The notes under the pieces were generated by a model. It was given only the letters and a program-made list of their open reading frames with translations. It was not told where the DNA came from and made no database searches. A stretch of DNA of 64,000 bases from Thiobacillus sp. (GTDB lineage: Bacteria; Pseudomonadota; Gammaproteobacteria; Burkholderiales; Thiobacillaceae): contig JAUXRY010000030.1 in NCBI GenBank assembly GCA_030679915.1, forward strand, positions 62,001-126,000, given 5' to 3'. The translations under genes were made by a program, and so were the position numbers. Position 1 is the stretch's first letter; each line of letters opens with the position of its first letter. This document shows, piece after piece, positions 27,123 through 36,395 of this stretch.

Positions 27123-27854
27123 ATGGACGCAGACCTGCCGCCGCAATTTGAACGCACCCGAATTTTGCTCGATGACCAGGAGCAATCCCGGCTCACGCGC
27201 GCGCACGTGCTGGTGGCGGGATTGGGGGGGGTGGGATCGTATTGCGCTGAAGCATTGGCGCGCGCAGGGGTGGGGCGTTTGACGATCATCGATCACGACG
27301 TGGTCGGCGCGTCGAACATCAATCGCCAGTTGCCCGCCTTGCTGTCCACGGTGGGCCAATCCAAAGCCGAACTGATGGCTGAGCGGATCCGCGACATTAA
27401 TCCGGCATGTGAACTCACCGTGATCCGTGAATTTCTGATTCCCGAGACGGTGGCTGACATCGTTCCAGGTGATGTCGATTTCGTCATCGATTGCATCGAT
27501 TCGCTTAACTGCAAGGTTGCGCTGGTGGCCACTAGTTTTGAGCGTGGCTTGCGCGTCGCATCGAGCATGGGGGCAGGCAACAAGCTCGATCCCGGTCGCA
27601 TCAAGCTTGCGGATATTTCAAAAACCAGTATGTGTCCGCTTGCTTCCGTCATGCGCAAACGGCTCAGAAAACGCGGTATTCCCAAGGGCATCCTCACCGT
27701 GTTTTCCGACGAGCAGGGACGGGCGCCGCTGCCGCCGCAACCGGTTGAGGGGCGCGGCCGCGATCGTGCGGTCAACGGCACGATCAGCTATATGCCCCCG
27801 CTATTTGGCTTGATGCTGGCGGGTGCGGTGGTGCAGCGATTGATCGCCGATTAG
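27123..27854 (+). CDS. tcdA: tRNA threonylcarbamoyladenosine dehydratase
   Basis: 243 residues of the ThiF/MoeB/E1-like family. Seen: the nucleotide loop GLGGVGSYCAEALARAGV (from residue 33), the metal/adenylate segment DHDVVGASNINRQLPAL, DCIDS, and the TcdA-type end (DISKTSMCPLASVMRKRLRKRGI, GTISYMPPLFGLMLAG). TcdA cyclises t6A37 to ct6A in tRNAs that read ANN codons, using ATP and sulphur-relay input. The Cys in TSMCPL is the conserved one of the subfamily. Confidence 0.9.
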   Translation: MDADLPPQFERTRILLDDQEQSRLTRAHVLVAGLGGVGSYCAEALARAGVGRLTIIDHDVVGASNINRQLPALLSTVGQSKAELMAERIRDINPACELTVIREFLIPETVADIVPGDVDFVIDCIDSLNCKVALVATSFERGLRVASSMGAGNKLDPGRIKLADISKTSMCPLASVMRKRLRKRGIPKGILTVFSDEQGRAPLPPQPVEGRGRDRAVNGTISYMPPLFGLMLAGAVVQRLIAD

Positions 27855-27862
27855 GTCCGCGT

Positions 27863-28063
27863 TTATTGCGTTGCTGCTTCCATTTGCTTACGCTGCGCCT
27901 CGGTTGCATCGTTCATTTGACCTTCCACCGCATGGGCTTTTTCCATTGCCTTGATTTGCGTTTCAAAAATTGGATCAGGGGTGCGTACGGTTTCGGGTTG
28001 GGGCGGTGGGGTCGGGTCGCAGGCCGTTAGAATCAGTGCAAGCGGAATCAAGGTCCATTTCAT
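27863..28063 (-). CDS. small predicted lipoprotein
   Basis: 66 residues. A lipobox LILTACDP (Cys 15) follows a typical signal sequence, then a Pro-rich stretch (PTPPPQPE) and a charged helix (ETQIKAMEKAHAVEGQMNDA). No known family beyond that. Its ATG overlaps the stop of the PNPOx-like gene (28060-28063), placing it at the end of the ubiX-LON-PNPOx unit. Confidence 0.7.
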   Translation of the reverse strand: MKWTLIPLALILTACDPTPPPQPETVRTPDPIFETQIKAMEKAHAVEGQMNDATEAQRKQMEAATQ

Positions 28064-28611
28064 GATGCGTCCTCCAGTAAGTTCGTGGCCAGGCCATCGA
28101 TGCTGACCTGGTTTTTATCGCGCCAATAGTCCAGCAGGCCAACCGGCCCTTTTTTTTCAGCCCAGCGTGCCAGCGTGTCGCGCTCGCCATGATAGGTATA
28201 CATCGGCACCGCATAACCGCATGAGGTTTGCACCGATTCGATATCAAGCACGATAATCTGGCGCTCGCCGGGAAGCGCTGCGAAGTATTGATGCAGATCG
28301 GCCCATGCTGCATCCTGTCTTCGCACGACCAGCCCGCGGCCATAGAGCCGAAGAATCAGCGGGCTGGCGTCAAAGCTGCACCACATCATTGTCATGCGGC
28401 CGTCATGCTTCACGTGCGCCGCCGTTTCATTTCCGCTGCCTGTTAGGTCGATATAGGCGACGCGGTTGTCCGACAGTATTCGAAGGCTGTCCATGCCTTT
28501 GGGGGACAAGTTCAAGCGACTGCGGTCTGTTCCTGAGGCAGTAAAAAACAGTTTCTGCGCAGCAATGAATTCGCGGTGTTTTGTTTCGAGCGCAGAATAA
28601 AAGCGCGCCAT
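28060..28611 (-). CDS. pyridoxamine 5'-phosphate oxidase family protein
   Basis: 183 residues. The split-barrel flavin-binding fold is suggested by FFTASGTDRSRLNLSPKG (first strands), NRVAYIDLTGSGNETAAHV, GRMTMMWCSFDASPLILRLYG and the C-terminal YGVPMY-like CGYAVPMYTYHGERDTL. It is closer to the general stress/flavin-binding branch of the family than to PdxH, and the substrate is unknown. Tight packing with the LON-domain gene (one-base overlap) and the following lipoprotein gene indicates an operon starting at ubiX. Confidence 0.8.
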   Translation of the reverse strand: MARFYSALETKHREFIAAQKLFFTASGTDRSRLNLSPKGMDSLRILSDNRVAYIDLTGSGNETAAHVKHDGRMTMMWCSFDASPLILRLYGRGLVVRRQDAAWADLHQYFAALPGERQIIVLDIESVQTSCGYAVPMYTYHGERDTLARWAEKKGPVGLLDYWRDKNQVSIDGLATNLLEDAS

Positions 28612-29207
28612 CAGTTGATCTGCTTTTTCAGGAAATCGGTGAGGATGCGAAGGCGCATCACGCTGTCGTTCATTTCCAGCAGATTTTGCTGGATGCTCAG
28701 CGTAAGGGGCAGCACTTCAGACAGCCGGTATCCCACCCATACGGCATTATCCAATTCGTGCGGCTCAGGAAAATGCGCATCGCCATATTCTCCAATGATG
28801 TGGCGCAGAATTTCGACGGGCAGTTCGAGATCATCAGGAATGGGTGCAGCGGATTCGACGCTGACATCCTCTACCGTGCCGATCAGCAGACCACTGGGTT
28901 CGGTATGGGTGCTGCGAATGACGAATCGCTCCAGCGCTATCGTCTCGATGTGAAGGATGCCGGTTTGAGGCATATCCCAGTCAGTGATGCGCATGCAGGT
29001 GCCTACGTCATAAGGCACGGCAGGGTTGCCCGTTTCGGCACCTTCACGGATGGCGCAGATACCGAAGGGCGTGTCGTTGGCGATGGCCTGTTTGATCATT
29101 TCCAGATAACGCTGTTCGAAGATGCGCAGCGGTAGCCGTCCGCCGGGAAAAACGACGGTATTGAGCGGGAAGAGCGGTAGGGTCTTTTGTTTGGGCAAAC
29201 CGATCAT
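28611..29207 (-). CDS. stand-alone LON N-terminal domain protein
   Basis: 198 residues made only of the LON substrate-binding domain: [28 protein letters not shown] at 10-37, then [10 protein letters not shown] and the helical C-terminal part. The ATPase and protease domains of Lon are absent by design; such stand-alone proteins are widespread, and their function (peptide or protein binding) is not settled. The start overlaps the ubiX stop by 4 bases. Confidence 0.9.
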   Translation of the reverse strand: MIGLPKQKTLPLFPLNTVVFPGGRLPLRIFEQRYLEMIKQAIANDTPFGICAIREGAETGNPAVPYDVGTCMRITDWDMPQTGILHIETIALERFVIRSTHTEPSGLLIGTVEDVSVESAAPIPDDLELPVEILRHIIGEYGDAHFPEPHELDNAVWVGYRLSEVLPLTLSIQQNLLEMNDSVMRLRILTDFLKKQIN

Positions 29208-29821
29208 CGGTCGTCTCCCCAGCGAGCCATCAAGGCGTGCTGGATGCCCAGTTGATCGAGTATGCGCGCGACGACGAAGTCGATAATGTCCTCAACGCTT
29301 TGCGGCCGATGATAAAAGCCAGGATTGGCGGGCAGGATGACCACATTCATCTTTGAAAGTTTTAGCATATTTTCCAGATGGAGCGTGGAGAAGGGCGCTT
29401 CGCGCGGAACCAGGACGAGTTTGCGCTGTTCTTTCAGCATCACGTCGGCGGCGCGTTCGATGAGGTTGTCCGATATGCCATGGGCGATGGCAGCAAGCGT
29501 ACCCATCGAGCAGGGACACACCACCATCGCATCGGCCGGATTGGAACCGGAGGCAACAGGGGCATTCCAGTCTTCGCGACCAAATACGCGGAGCTGGCCC
29601 TCACGTGCATGGAGACTTTCGATGAGTTGTTTCTCAAGGTCGAGCGGTCGGGCGGGCAGCGCTATACCCAATTCCTGTTTGGCGACGATGTGCGCAGCCT
29701 GGGAAACCAGCAGGTAGACCTGGCGGTCTGCCGTCAGCAAGCACTCGAGCAGACGCAGGCCATAAGCCATGCCGGAGGCGCCCGACAGCGCAAGCGTGAT
29801 TGTATTTGGGGATGAAGTCAT
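29204..29821 (-). CDS. ubiX: flavin prenyltransferase UbiX
   Basis: 205 residues. It joins dimethylallyl phosphate to FMN, making the prenyl-FMN cofactor of UbiD decarboxylases in ubiquinone synthesis. Seen: the [16 protein letters not shown] nucleotide loop, [46 protein letters not shown] and the [20 protein letters not shown] end. All conserved blocks are present. It appears to head the unit ubiX-LON-PNPOx-lipoprotein; the Gx transporter gene ends 71 bases upstream. Confidence 0.95.
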   Translation of the reverse strand: MTSSPNTITLALSGASGMAYGLRLLECLLTADRQVYLLVSQAAHIVAKQELGIALPARPLDLEKQLIESLHAREGQLRVFGREDWNAPVASGSNPADAMVVCPCSMGTLAAIAHGISDNLIERAADVMLKEQRKLVLVPREAPFSTLHLENMLKLSKMNVVILPANPGFYHRPQSVEDIIDFVVARILDQLGIQHALMARWGDDR

Positions 29822-29892
29822 AGATCGAATTGTCGCGCGGATGCCCTCAATAATCTACCCGGCGCTGCCCAATACCGGTATTCAATATGGGA

Positions 29893-30435
29893 TTACGTTT
29901 TTTGTTGAATGGTTTTTTCGAGCCCGGAAGACACGAGAAAGCGCGCGACGATCACGCCATTGACCGCACCGAAAACAAGCGCGGCAGCGGCAAAAACCGG
30001 CATCAATTTGATGAGTGCGATGCCAGGTAACAGCCATGCACCCGCCAGCGCCAGCTGCCCGCCAATATGGCCAAATGCCGCGAGAACCGACAGGCTGATC
30101 GGGCCAAAATAGTGACTGGGTAAATGTCGCGCCAGTGCCAGCACGCCCAGGCTAGTGACCGCGCCAGCAGCGGATAACCAGAATCCTGGTGCAAACAGGC
30201 TGCCCAGCAAAAGCCCACTCGCAAGTACACGTAAGCCTGACACCCATGCCGCGGCGCGCCAACCATATTGCAATAGCACCAGCAGCACGACGATGTTGGC
30301 GAGCCCCGGCTTGATTCCGGGCACCGGGCTCGGCAGCGCCGCCTCGGCGAGCGTGAGGCCAATTGCCAATGCTGCAAGCCGCGCAATGCGGCGGTCGTCT
30401 GCGTGGACCGGCAATTCAATAACCGAGTGTGTCAT
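29893..30435 (-). CDS. Gx transporter family membrane protein
   Basis: 180 residues from ATG 30435, inside the end of the preceding gene (20-base overlap). Five or so membrane segments are seen; the family mark is ALPSPVPGIKPGLANIVVLLVL near the N-terminus (P-GxKxGLAN), and later GPISLSVLAAFGHIGGQL and LLPGIALIKLMPVFAAAAL. Databases sometimes call this 'heptaprenyl diphosphate synthase component I', but it is a small-molecule ECF-like transporter fold. The usual neighbour, the NusG-domain-II protein, is directly upstream. Its substrate is unknown. Confidence 0.85.
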   Translation of the reverse strand: MTHSVIELPVHADDRRIARLAALAIGLTLAEAALPSPVPGIKPGLANIVVLLVLLQYGWRAAAWVSGLRVLASGLLLGSLFAPGFWLSAAGAVTSLGVLALARHLPSHYFGPISLSVLAAFGHIGGQLALAGAWLLPGIALIKLMPVFAAAALVFGAVNGVIVARFLVSSGLEKTIQQKT

Positions 30436-30778
30436 AGGCGGTGGTGCGGCCGCGGATTTCAACGCTGACCTGATTGGGCAGGCACAATGCTGCCTGGCCG
30501 GATTGCGTGAGCCAACCCTGTTTGACACACAACTGGCGCGGTGAGGGGTCGCGTGCAACGCGCGCGCGGCCGGGCTCAATCTCGACCTGGGTGGTGCCGA
30601 GTGGCCCGTTGATAGCAAAGCGTTGCACGTGGGTGAGTGATGCGGTTTCCACGATCTGCCCTGCGGAACGGATAATGGCTGTATCGCCCCGATCGCCACT
30701 CCAGGCATACAGTGCCAGTGTGATGACCAGGCCGGTGCCAGCGAACAGGACACCAGCATCGCCCGCGCGCAACAGCAT
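30416..30778 (-). CDS. NusG domain II-containing membrane-anchored protein
   Basis: 120 residues from ATG 30778, which shares a base with the rapZ stop. One N-terminal membrane helix (GVLFAGTGLVITLALYAWS) is followed by a small beta domain ending RQLCVKQGWLTQSGQAALCLPNQVSVEI, the CxxxGW...C-LPN pattern of the NusG_II family. Such proteins usually pair with a Gx transporter, as here, and may be involved in flavin or redox-related export; the function is not established. Confidence 0.82.
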   Translation of the reverse strand: MLLRAGDAGVLFAGTGLVITLALYAWSGDRGDTAIIRSAGQIVETASLTHVQRFAINGPLGTTQVEIEPGRARVARDPSPRQLCVKQGWLTQSGQAALCLPNQVSVEIRGRTTAYDTLGY

Positions 30779-31614
30779 CAGGACAGCTCGCGGTGCCGCA
30801 CCAAAACCTGTTCGCGTTCGCGGAAGGCCGTGGCGAGCGTTTCTGCAAAATATACGCTGCGGTGCTGGCCGCCGGTGCAGCCAATAGCCACGGTCAGATA
30901 GGCGCGGTGATCGCGGATGAAACACGGCAGCCAGTTTTCGACAAACCCGCGGATGTCGGCCAGGAGCGCCATGGCATTGGGGCTGGATTCGAGGTATGCC
31001 TTGACTGGCTGGTCGCGCCCGGTGAGCGGGCGCAGTTCAGCAACGTAATGCGGGTTGGGCAGGCAGCGCACGTCAAACACCAGATCCGCATCGAGCGGAA
31101 TGCCGTGCTTGAAGCCGAAGGATTCAAACAACAGTGTGATGCGGGAACGATCCTGGCCGATCAGGTCCTTGATCCACAGCCGCAATGCCGAGGCAGACAG
31201 GTCGCTGGTATCAATGCGGTGCGCGAGCGGTGTAATATCCTCGAGTTTTTCGCGTTCGAGCTGAATAGCTTCCTGTAACGAAACGGTGTCGCTTGAGAGT
31301 GGGTGGCGTCGGCGTGTTTCGGAAAAACGCTGAACCAGCGTAAGCGTTTTCGCCTCAAGAAAAACCACTCTCAGATCAGCACCCTGGCCGCGCAGTGCCT
31401 CGGCAATCTGGGGCAGCTGGGTAAAGCTCGCGCTGCTGCGGGCATCGATGGCAATAGCGATGCGGGTGTGGCCTTCCTGGCGTAAAAAATCCACCAGCGG
31501 TTGCAGCATGGGCAGCGGTAAATTGTCGACGCAGTAATAGCCAATGTCTTCCAGCACCGCGATGGCGATGCTCTTGCCAGAACCCGATAATCCGGAGACC
31601 AGAACGATTTGCAT
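30778..31614 (-). CDS. rapZ: RNase adapter RapZ
   Basis: 278 residues. Walker A GLSGSGKS at 8-15, then [62 protein letters not shown] and the end [19 protein letters not shown] with the Cys-Gly-Gly-His motif. In enteric bacteria RapZ binds GlmZ/GlmY small RNAs and glucosamine-6-phosphate to control GlmS. Whether those RNAs exist here is unknown. It starts one base after the hprK stop and is the sixth gene of the rpoN-hpf-ptsN block. Confidence 0.95.
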   Translation of the reverse strand: MQIVLVSGLSGSGKSIAIAVLEDIGYYCVDNLPLPMLQPLVDFLRQEGHTRIAIAIDARSSASFTQLPQIAEALRGQGADLRVVFLEAKTLTLVQRFSETRRRHPLSSDTVSLQEAIQLEREKLEDITPLAHRIDTSDLSASALRLWIKDLIGQDRSRITLLFESFGFKHGIPLDADLVFDVRCLPNPHYVAELRPLTGRDQPVKAYLESSPNAMALLADIRGFVENWLPCFIRDHRAYLTVAIGCTGGQHRSVYFAETLATAFREREQVLVRHRELS

Positions 31615-32565
31615 TCAAGTGTTCCTGTCGATGGCCGCCTGCTGGCGCTTGATAAACTGTTCGACCGGATTGATCCCGCGGCTTTTGAGAATGTGATTAC
31701 GCACTGCGACCTCGACCAGCACAGCCAGGTTGCGGCCTGCAGCAACAGGAATGCGTACCTTGGGTATGCCTACACTGAGGATGGTTTCGGTTGATGCCAC
31801 CATGTCGAGCCGATTGAGGCCGACTTCGCCGACTTCTTCTGATTGCATCAGTTCGACAATGAGTTTGAGATTTTTTTGCATCTTGACGGCCGTTTCTCCA
31901 AACAGAAAACGGATATTGAGTATGCCCAGGCCACGCACTTCCAGAAAATCACGAATCATGGGCGGGCAGTTACCTTCCAGCGTGTCTGGCGCAACATGCT
32001 TCAGCTCGACAACATCATCAGCAATCAGGCGGTGGCCGCGTGTGATGAGTTCCAGTGCCAGTTCGCTTTTCCCCACGCCGGCGTCGCCCTTGATAAGCAC
32101 ACCCGTGCCGAGTACTTCCAGAAACACGCCGTGGATCGAGGTGGCCTCGGCCAAACGCTGTGTCAGGTAATGGCCCAGATAGGACATCAATATTGGGCTG
32201 GCCAGATTCGAAGCAAACAAGGGTGTTTCGGTTCGGTTGGCGCTTTCGGCCAACATGGCGGGCACCACTTCGCCGTTGGAAATAACGATGGCCGCCAGCT
32301 CGGTTGAAAACAGGTGATCGATTGCGTCCTGCAGGGCAGCATCAGTCAATCCGCGCAGATAGTCCATTTCGGCGCAGCCCAGCACCTGAACCCGATTGGG
32401 GTGCACAAAGTTCAGGTGGCCGATGAGTGCCAAGGTGGGTTTTTGGATGGTTTCGGAAGACAGGGTGCGCTTGCCACCCGTTTGCCCAGCCACCCATTGC
32501 AGCCCAAGTTGTTCCGCCATGTCGCGGAACAGGGTGTCGACGGTAACGTGGGTTAGATCGTCCAT
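31615..32565 (-). CDS. hprK: HPr kinase/phosphorylase
   Basis: 316 residues from ATG 32565. Seen: the N-terminal DRTGG-like regulatory domain, the P-loop GDAGVGKSELALEL at about 158, and the family signature LEVRGLGILNIRFLFG. It phosphorylates and dephosphorylates HPr at a serine in Gram-positives; in Proteobacteria lacking sugar PTS it works with the PTS-Ntr-like system. No HPr or enzyme I gene follows rapZ in this window. The ATG has no strong ribosome site and depends on the ptsN stop, 17 bases upstream. Confidence 0.95.
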   Translation of the reverse strand: MDDLTHVTVDTLFRDMAEQLGLQWVAGQTGGKRTLSSETIQKPTLALIGHLNFVHPNRVQVLGCAEMDYLRGLTDAALQDAIDHLFSTELAAIVISNGEVVPAMLAESANRTETPLFASNLASPILMSYLGHYLTQRLAEATSIHGVFLEVLGTGVLIKGDAGVGKSELALELITRGHRLIADDVVELKHVAPDTLEGNCPPMIRDFLEVRGLGILNIRFLFGETAVKMQKNLKLIVELMQSEEVGEVGLNRLDMVASTETILSVGIPKVRIPVAAGRNLAVLVEVAVRNHILKSRGINPVEQFIKRQQAAIDRNT

Positions 32566-32581
32566 GCGCGGAGCATCGCGC

Positions 32582-33037
32582 CTAGCTTGACCAAGCACTA
32601 AGCAGCGCGATCAACTCGGAGGCATCGGCAATGTTCAGCATTTTGTCGCGCATGACATCGTCGCCGAACAATTGAGCCAGTTCACCCAGAATTTGCAGAT
32701 GCCGTTCGTTGGCGTCCTTGGGGACCAGCAATACAAAACACAGGTTGACCGGCTGATCGTCAGGTGCTTCGAATTCCAGCGGTGTTTTCAGCCGATAAAA
32801 CGCGCCACAGGCATCGTTGAGGCCTTTGATGCGGCCATGTGGAATGGCAATGCCACAGCCGAGTGCGGTTGAACCCAGGCGTTCGCGTTCGAAAAGGCTG
32901 GTAAAAATATCGGAGGACTTGAGATCGTAGGTCTGCGCAAACAGACCGGCTGCGTGTTCAAACAGCTTCTTCTTGCTGGAAAAACTCAGGTCCAGCAAGG
33001 TGGTATCGGGGGTGATCAGGGGGGCGATTAGGTTCAT
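32582..33037 (-). CDS. ptsN: PTS IIA-like nitrogen regulatory protein
   Basis: 151 residues from ATG 33037 (MNLIAPLITPDTTLLDL). The EIIA-Ntr/fructose-type domain is complete, with the phosphorylatable His67 in CGIAIPHGRIKGL and the LCFVLLVPKDANERHLQILGELAQLF region. In the PTS-Ntr branch it reports nitrogen/potassium status. The position after rpoN and hpf is conserved across Proteobacteria. Confidence 0.93.
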   Translation of the reverse strand: MNLIAPLITPDTTLLDLSFSSKKKLFEHAAGLFAQTYDLKSSDIFTSLFERERLGSTALGCGIAIPHGRIKGLNDACGAFYRLKTPLEFEAPDDQPVNLCFVLLVPKDANERHLQILGELAQLFGDDVMRDKMLNIADASELIALLSAWSS

Positions 33038-33133
33038 GCCGGTTGTAGAACTGATTATGGAATCCGGCGCTTGCGGATTATTCGACCGGAGGCGTTGAGT
33101 TGCCCCCGGTAACATGGCGTCTTTACAGGGGTT

Positions 33134-33475
33134 CTAACCTTCAACTACGCTTTCGATCGGCTGATGTTTCAGGCCGCCGTCGCCCTGATGGACGTCCGAG
33201 GTTTTTTCCTTGTGCTTGACGATCTGCCGATCCAGTTTGTCGGCCAGAAGGTCAATGGCAGCATACATATTGCCATCTTCACTGTGGGCGTGAAAGTCAT
33301 GGCCCTTGACGTGCAGGGTAGCCTCAACTTTGTGCACCAGTTTTTCCACTTGCATGATGACGGTCACGTTGATGACGTGATCGAAGTGTCGTTTAACGCG
33401 GTCGAGCTTTTCGGAAACATAGTCGCGGATGGCTGGGGTCACTTCCAGATGATGACCGGAAATCGTCAAATTCAT
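33134..33475 (-). CDS. hpf: ribosome hibernation promoting factor (short HPF)
   Basis: 113 residues with GGAGG before the ATG. Seen: MNLTISGHHLEVTPAIRDYV, EKLDRVKRHFDHV, AHSEDGNMYAAIDLLADKLDRQIVKHKEK. Length corresponds to the short form that forms 100S dimers together with RMF in Gammaproteobacteria. The intergenic gap to rpoN is 156 bases, enough for its own promoter. Confidence 0.94.
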   Translation of the reverse strand: MNLTISGHHLEVTPAIRDYVSEKLDRVKRHFDHVINVTVIMQVEKLVHKVEATLHVKGHDFHAHSEDGNMYAAIDLLADKLDRQIVKHKEKTSDVHQGDGGLKHQPIESVVEG

Positions 33476-33631
33476 AGAGCCTCCTTAAATTGCGGATAAG
33501 AACTGAAAATTGGGCACTGCCCCATCGTCAGGAGCGATATTGAGCGCTCACTGTCATTGTGGGACGAAAGCGGGGGACATTCAAGCACAGCGCAATATAT
33601 CTGACAGATTGCGCCTGGGAAGTTCTTACCA

Positions 33632-35068
33632 TCACAGCGCACGACGCATGTTCGCAGGGGGGATTTGCATGGATTCGCGATACTTGGCGACCGTGCGACG
33701 CGCCACGACGATGCCCTGCTGACTCAGTACGTCGGCCAGTTGACCATCGGAAAGCGGCTTTTTCCCGACTTCGGCTGCAATCAGTTGCTTGATCAATGCG
33801 CGAATAGCGGTTGATGAACAAGCCCCGCCATTGTCGGTCGACACATGGCTGCCGAAAAAATATTTCAGTTCGTACAAGCCGCGTGGCGTCATCATGAATT
33901 TTTGGGTGGTGACGCGCGAAATGGTCGATTCGTGCAGTTCCACCGTGTCGGCAATTTCGCGCAGCACCAGGGGCCGCATCGCCACTTCACCGTGCTCGAA
34001 GAAGTGTTTCTGGCGATCCACAATCGCTTGTGAGACACGCAGGATGGTGTCAAACCGTTGTTGTACGTTTTTAATCAGCCAGCGGGCCTCCTGCAACTGG
34101 CTGGCAAGTTGTCCGCCGCCACCTTCGCGGTGACGCGACAGGATGTCGGCGTAGACGCGATTGACTCGCAGCTTGGGCATGGCATCCGCGTTCAGGCTGG
34201 CGATCCACATGCCCTTGACCTTGCGCACATGAACGTCCGGAATGACATAGTGCGTGTCATCGACACCGAAAGCCGCGCCCGGGCGCGGATTGAGCGAGAG
34301 GATCAGGGCACGCGCAGCCCGTAGCGTGGGGTCGTCGATGCCGAGCACTTTTTTGAGTTTTCCCACGTCGCGCGCGGCCAGGAGATCGAGGTATTGCGTC
34401 GTCAACCGCATGGCCTCATCGCGTACCGGGGTATCGGGCGGCAGGGCGCGCAACTGCAAGGTCAGGCATTCCGCCAGGTTGCGAGCGCCTACACCCGTTG
34501 GGTCCATGTTTTGCAGGTGTTTGAGTGCCGTTTCCACCTCTTCGGGCTCAAGCTCTTCCAGTTCGGTCTGCAAGCTTGCCGTAATGTCCGCAAGCGGTTG
34601 GGTAAGCAGGCCAGCGTCATCCAGATCATCAATGAGCGCGGCGACCAGGGTTCTGTCGCGTAAGGTTAGCGGGCTGACAATCAACTGATTCAGCAAATGT
34701 TCGCGAAGCGTAGAGCCCGCTATAGACCCCTCTGCATAGTCGCCCTCATCGTCGTCTCCGCTCCCTGATGGACTGTAATCGTTCCAGTCTGAATCATCTT
34801 GTGCGGTTACCGGTTCAGTGTCGGCAGTGTCTCGCGGGGCCACTTCGGTGTTCTGGGATTCCGCTTCAGCGGTGTGTGTCGGGGGGTCGGAAGCTTCCTG
34901 TCGTGCTTCGTCCTCTTCTTCACGTTCGAGCAGGGGGTTGTCCTGGAGGATCTGCTCCAGTTCCTGGTTTAATTCGAGCGTAGACAGCTGCAACAGCCGG
35001 ATCGACTGCTGCAGTTGAGGTGTCAGGGTAAGGTGCTGACCGAGCTTGAGTTGGAGGCTGTGCTTCAT
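33632..35068 (-). CDS. rpoN: RNA polymerase sigma-54 factor
   Basis: 478 residues. Region I is the Gln/Leu-rich activator-contact segment (LTPQLQQSIRLLQLSTLELNQ), region II is an acidic linker, and region III ends with the DNA-binding RpoN box ARRTVAKYRE at 456-465 that reads the -24 element. The core-binding and helix-turn-helix parts (LHESTISRVTTQKFMMTPRGLYELKYF) are complete. Its likely targets in this window include the pilin gene at 40698-41363, which has a consensus -24/-12 site. Confidence 0.97.
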   Translation of the reverse strand: MKHSLQLKLGQHLTLTPQLQQSIRLLQLSTLELNQELEQILQDNPLLEREEEDEARQEASDPPTHTAEAESQNTEVAPRDTADTEPVTAQDDSDWNDYSPSGSGDDDEGDYAEGSIAGSTLREHLLNQLIVSPLTLRDRTLVAALIDDLDDAGLLTQPLADITASLQTELEELEPEEVETALKHLQNMDPTGVGARNLAECLTLQLRALPPDTPVRDEAMRLTTQYLDLLAARDVGKLKKVLGIDDPTLRAARALILSLNPRPGAAFGVDDTHYVIPDVHVRKVKGMWIASLNADAMPKLRVNRVYADILSRHREGGGGQLASQLQEARWLIKNVQQRFDTILRVSQAIVDRQKHFFEHGEVAMRPLVLREIADTVELHESTISRVTTQKFMMTPRGLYELKYFFGSHVSTDNGGACSSTAIRALIKQLIAAEVGKKPLSDGQLADVLSQQGIVVARRTVAKYRESMQIPPANMRRAL

Positions 35069-35135
35069 CTGTCTTGACTACGGCAATAATCGTGCCGGCT
35101 TGAGTCAAGTTTAACGGTATTCGTTGGAATCGGCG

Positions 35136-35858
35136 TTATAAACGGAAATTTTCACCCAGGTAAACCTTGCGCGCATTGTCGTCCTGAATGATGAGATCGG
35201 GCGTACCGTCAACAAGCAGGCGGCCTTCGTTGATGATATAGGCGCGATCGCAGATGCCGAGTGTTTCGCGGACGTTGTGATCGGTGATCAGGACCCCGAT
35301 GTCACGTTCAATCAGGAAATGCACCAGTTTCTGGATGTCGAGCACCGCAATGGGGTCGACGCCTGCAAACGGTTCGTCTAGCAGGATGAAGCCGGGATTG
35401 ATTGCCAGTGCACGGGCAATTTCCACTCGCCGACGTTCGCCCCCGGATAGGCTGACTGCAGAGGCATCGCGCAGGTGGGCAATATGCAGGTCTTCGAGCA
35501 GGTTGTTGAGATGCTCCTCGCGTTCATCCTTGTCGTAGGCCTTGAGCTCCAGGATGGCGCGTATGTTTTCTTCCACCGTCATTTTCCGGAAGATGGAAGG
35601 CTCTTGTGGCAGGTAGGACAACCCCAACCGTGCACGCTGGTGGATCGCCATGTGAGTCAGGTCGTGCGAGTCCATTGTCACCGTGCCGCCATCGGCCGCC
35701 ACCAGCCCCACCACCATATAAAAGCAGGTGGTCTTACCAGCGCCGTTCGGACCGAGCAGGCCGACCACCTCACCACTGTTAACCACAAATGAAACATCGT
35801 GCACCACAGTGCGCTTACCGTAGGTCTTGCGCAGGTGCTGGGCGGAAATTTGACTCAT
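35136..35858 (-). CDS. lptB: LPS export ABC transporter ATPase LptB
   Basis: 240 residues. Walker [10 protein letters not shown] at 36-44, Q-loop [19 protein letters not shown], signature [15 protein letters not shown], Walker [17 protein letters not shown] and the switch His (LITDHNVRE). It powers LptFG to lift lipopolysaccharide from the inner membrane; lptF and lptG are not in the window. It overlaps lptA by 4 bases. Confidence 0.97.
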   Translation of the reverse strand: MSQISAQHLRKTYGKRTVVHDVSFVVNSGEVVGLLGPNGAGKTTCFYMVVGLVAADGGTVTMDSHDLTHMAIHQRARLGLSYLPQEPSIFRKMTVEENIRAILELKAYDKDEREEHLNNLLEDLHIAHLRDASAVSLSGGERRRVEIARALAINPGFILLDEPFAGVDPIAVLDIQKLVHFLIERDIGVLITDHNVRETLGICDRAYIINEGRLLVDGTPDLIIQDDNARKVYLGENFRL

Positions 35859-36391
35859 GGTTTGGCAGCAGGTTGTTCGGTGTTTGCTTTGGGGCGGATG
35901 ACAGCGCGAACGCGGCCACTCGGCGTTTTGGCATCAGCAGGCTGCCCCACGACTTTGTAGAATTCGGTGTTGCTGTTATACGAAATCTGGGCGCCGCGCA
36001 GTTCATCGCCGCCGCGCTTTAATTGGGCCTGGCCAATCAGTTCGAGCTGGCTGCTGGCGTTATCGAATTCGATGCGATCGGAAAACCCTTCGATATATTC
36101 TTCACGGCCATCGACTTTCTGGCGGAACGCTGCGGGCCGTCCGGAGGCGCTGATTTTGTCGATCCCGTTCGCGTTCTGGGTCACTTGAACGCGGTCCGCG
36201 CGCAATGTCAACGTACCCTGGCTCAAGATTACATTGCCTTGATATACGCTGACTTTCTTGATGTCGTCGAGGGTGACGGTGTCAGCCTCGAGGTTGACCG
36301 GTTTGCTGCGGTCGGCCTTTTCAGCATGGGCTGGCAGGGCCAACAGTACGGCGCACAACCCGGCATACAATCCTAATTTACATGTTTTCAT
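35855..36391 (-). CDS. lptA: LPS transport periplasmic protein LptA
   Basis: 178 residues with a Sec signal peptide ([17 protein letters not shown], cleavage after residue 23). The OstA/LptA beta-jellyroll follows: [52 protein letters not shown]. It forms the periplasmic bridge from LptC to LptD. A charged C-terminal tail ([18 protein letters not shown]) is added. Coupled to lptB by ATGA and 4 bases after lptC. Confidence 0.94.
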   Translation of the reverse strand: MKTCKLGLYAGLCAVLLALPAHAEKADRSKPVNLEADTVTLDDIKKVSVYQGNVILSQGTLTLRADRVQVTQNANGIDKISASGRPAAFRQKVDGREEYIEGFSDRIEFDNASSQLELIGQAQLKRGGDELRGAQISYNSNTEFYKVVGQPADAKTPSGRVRAVIRPKANTEQPAAKP

Positions 36392-36395
36392 GGCG

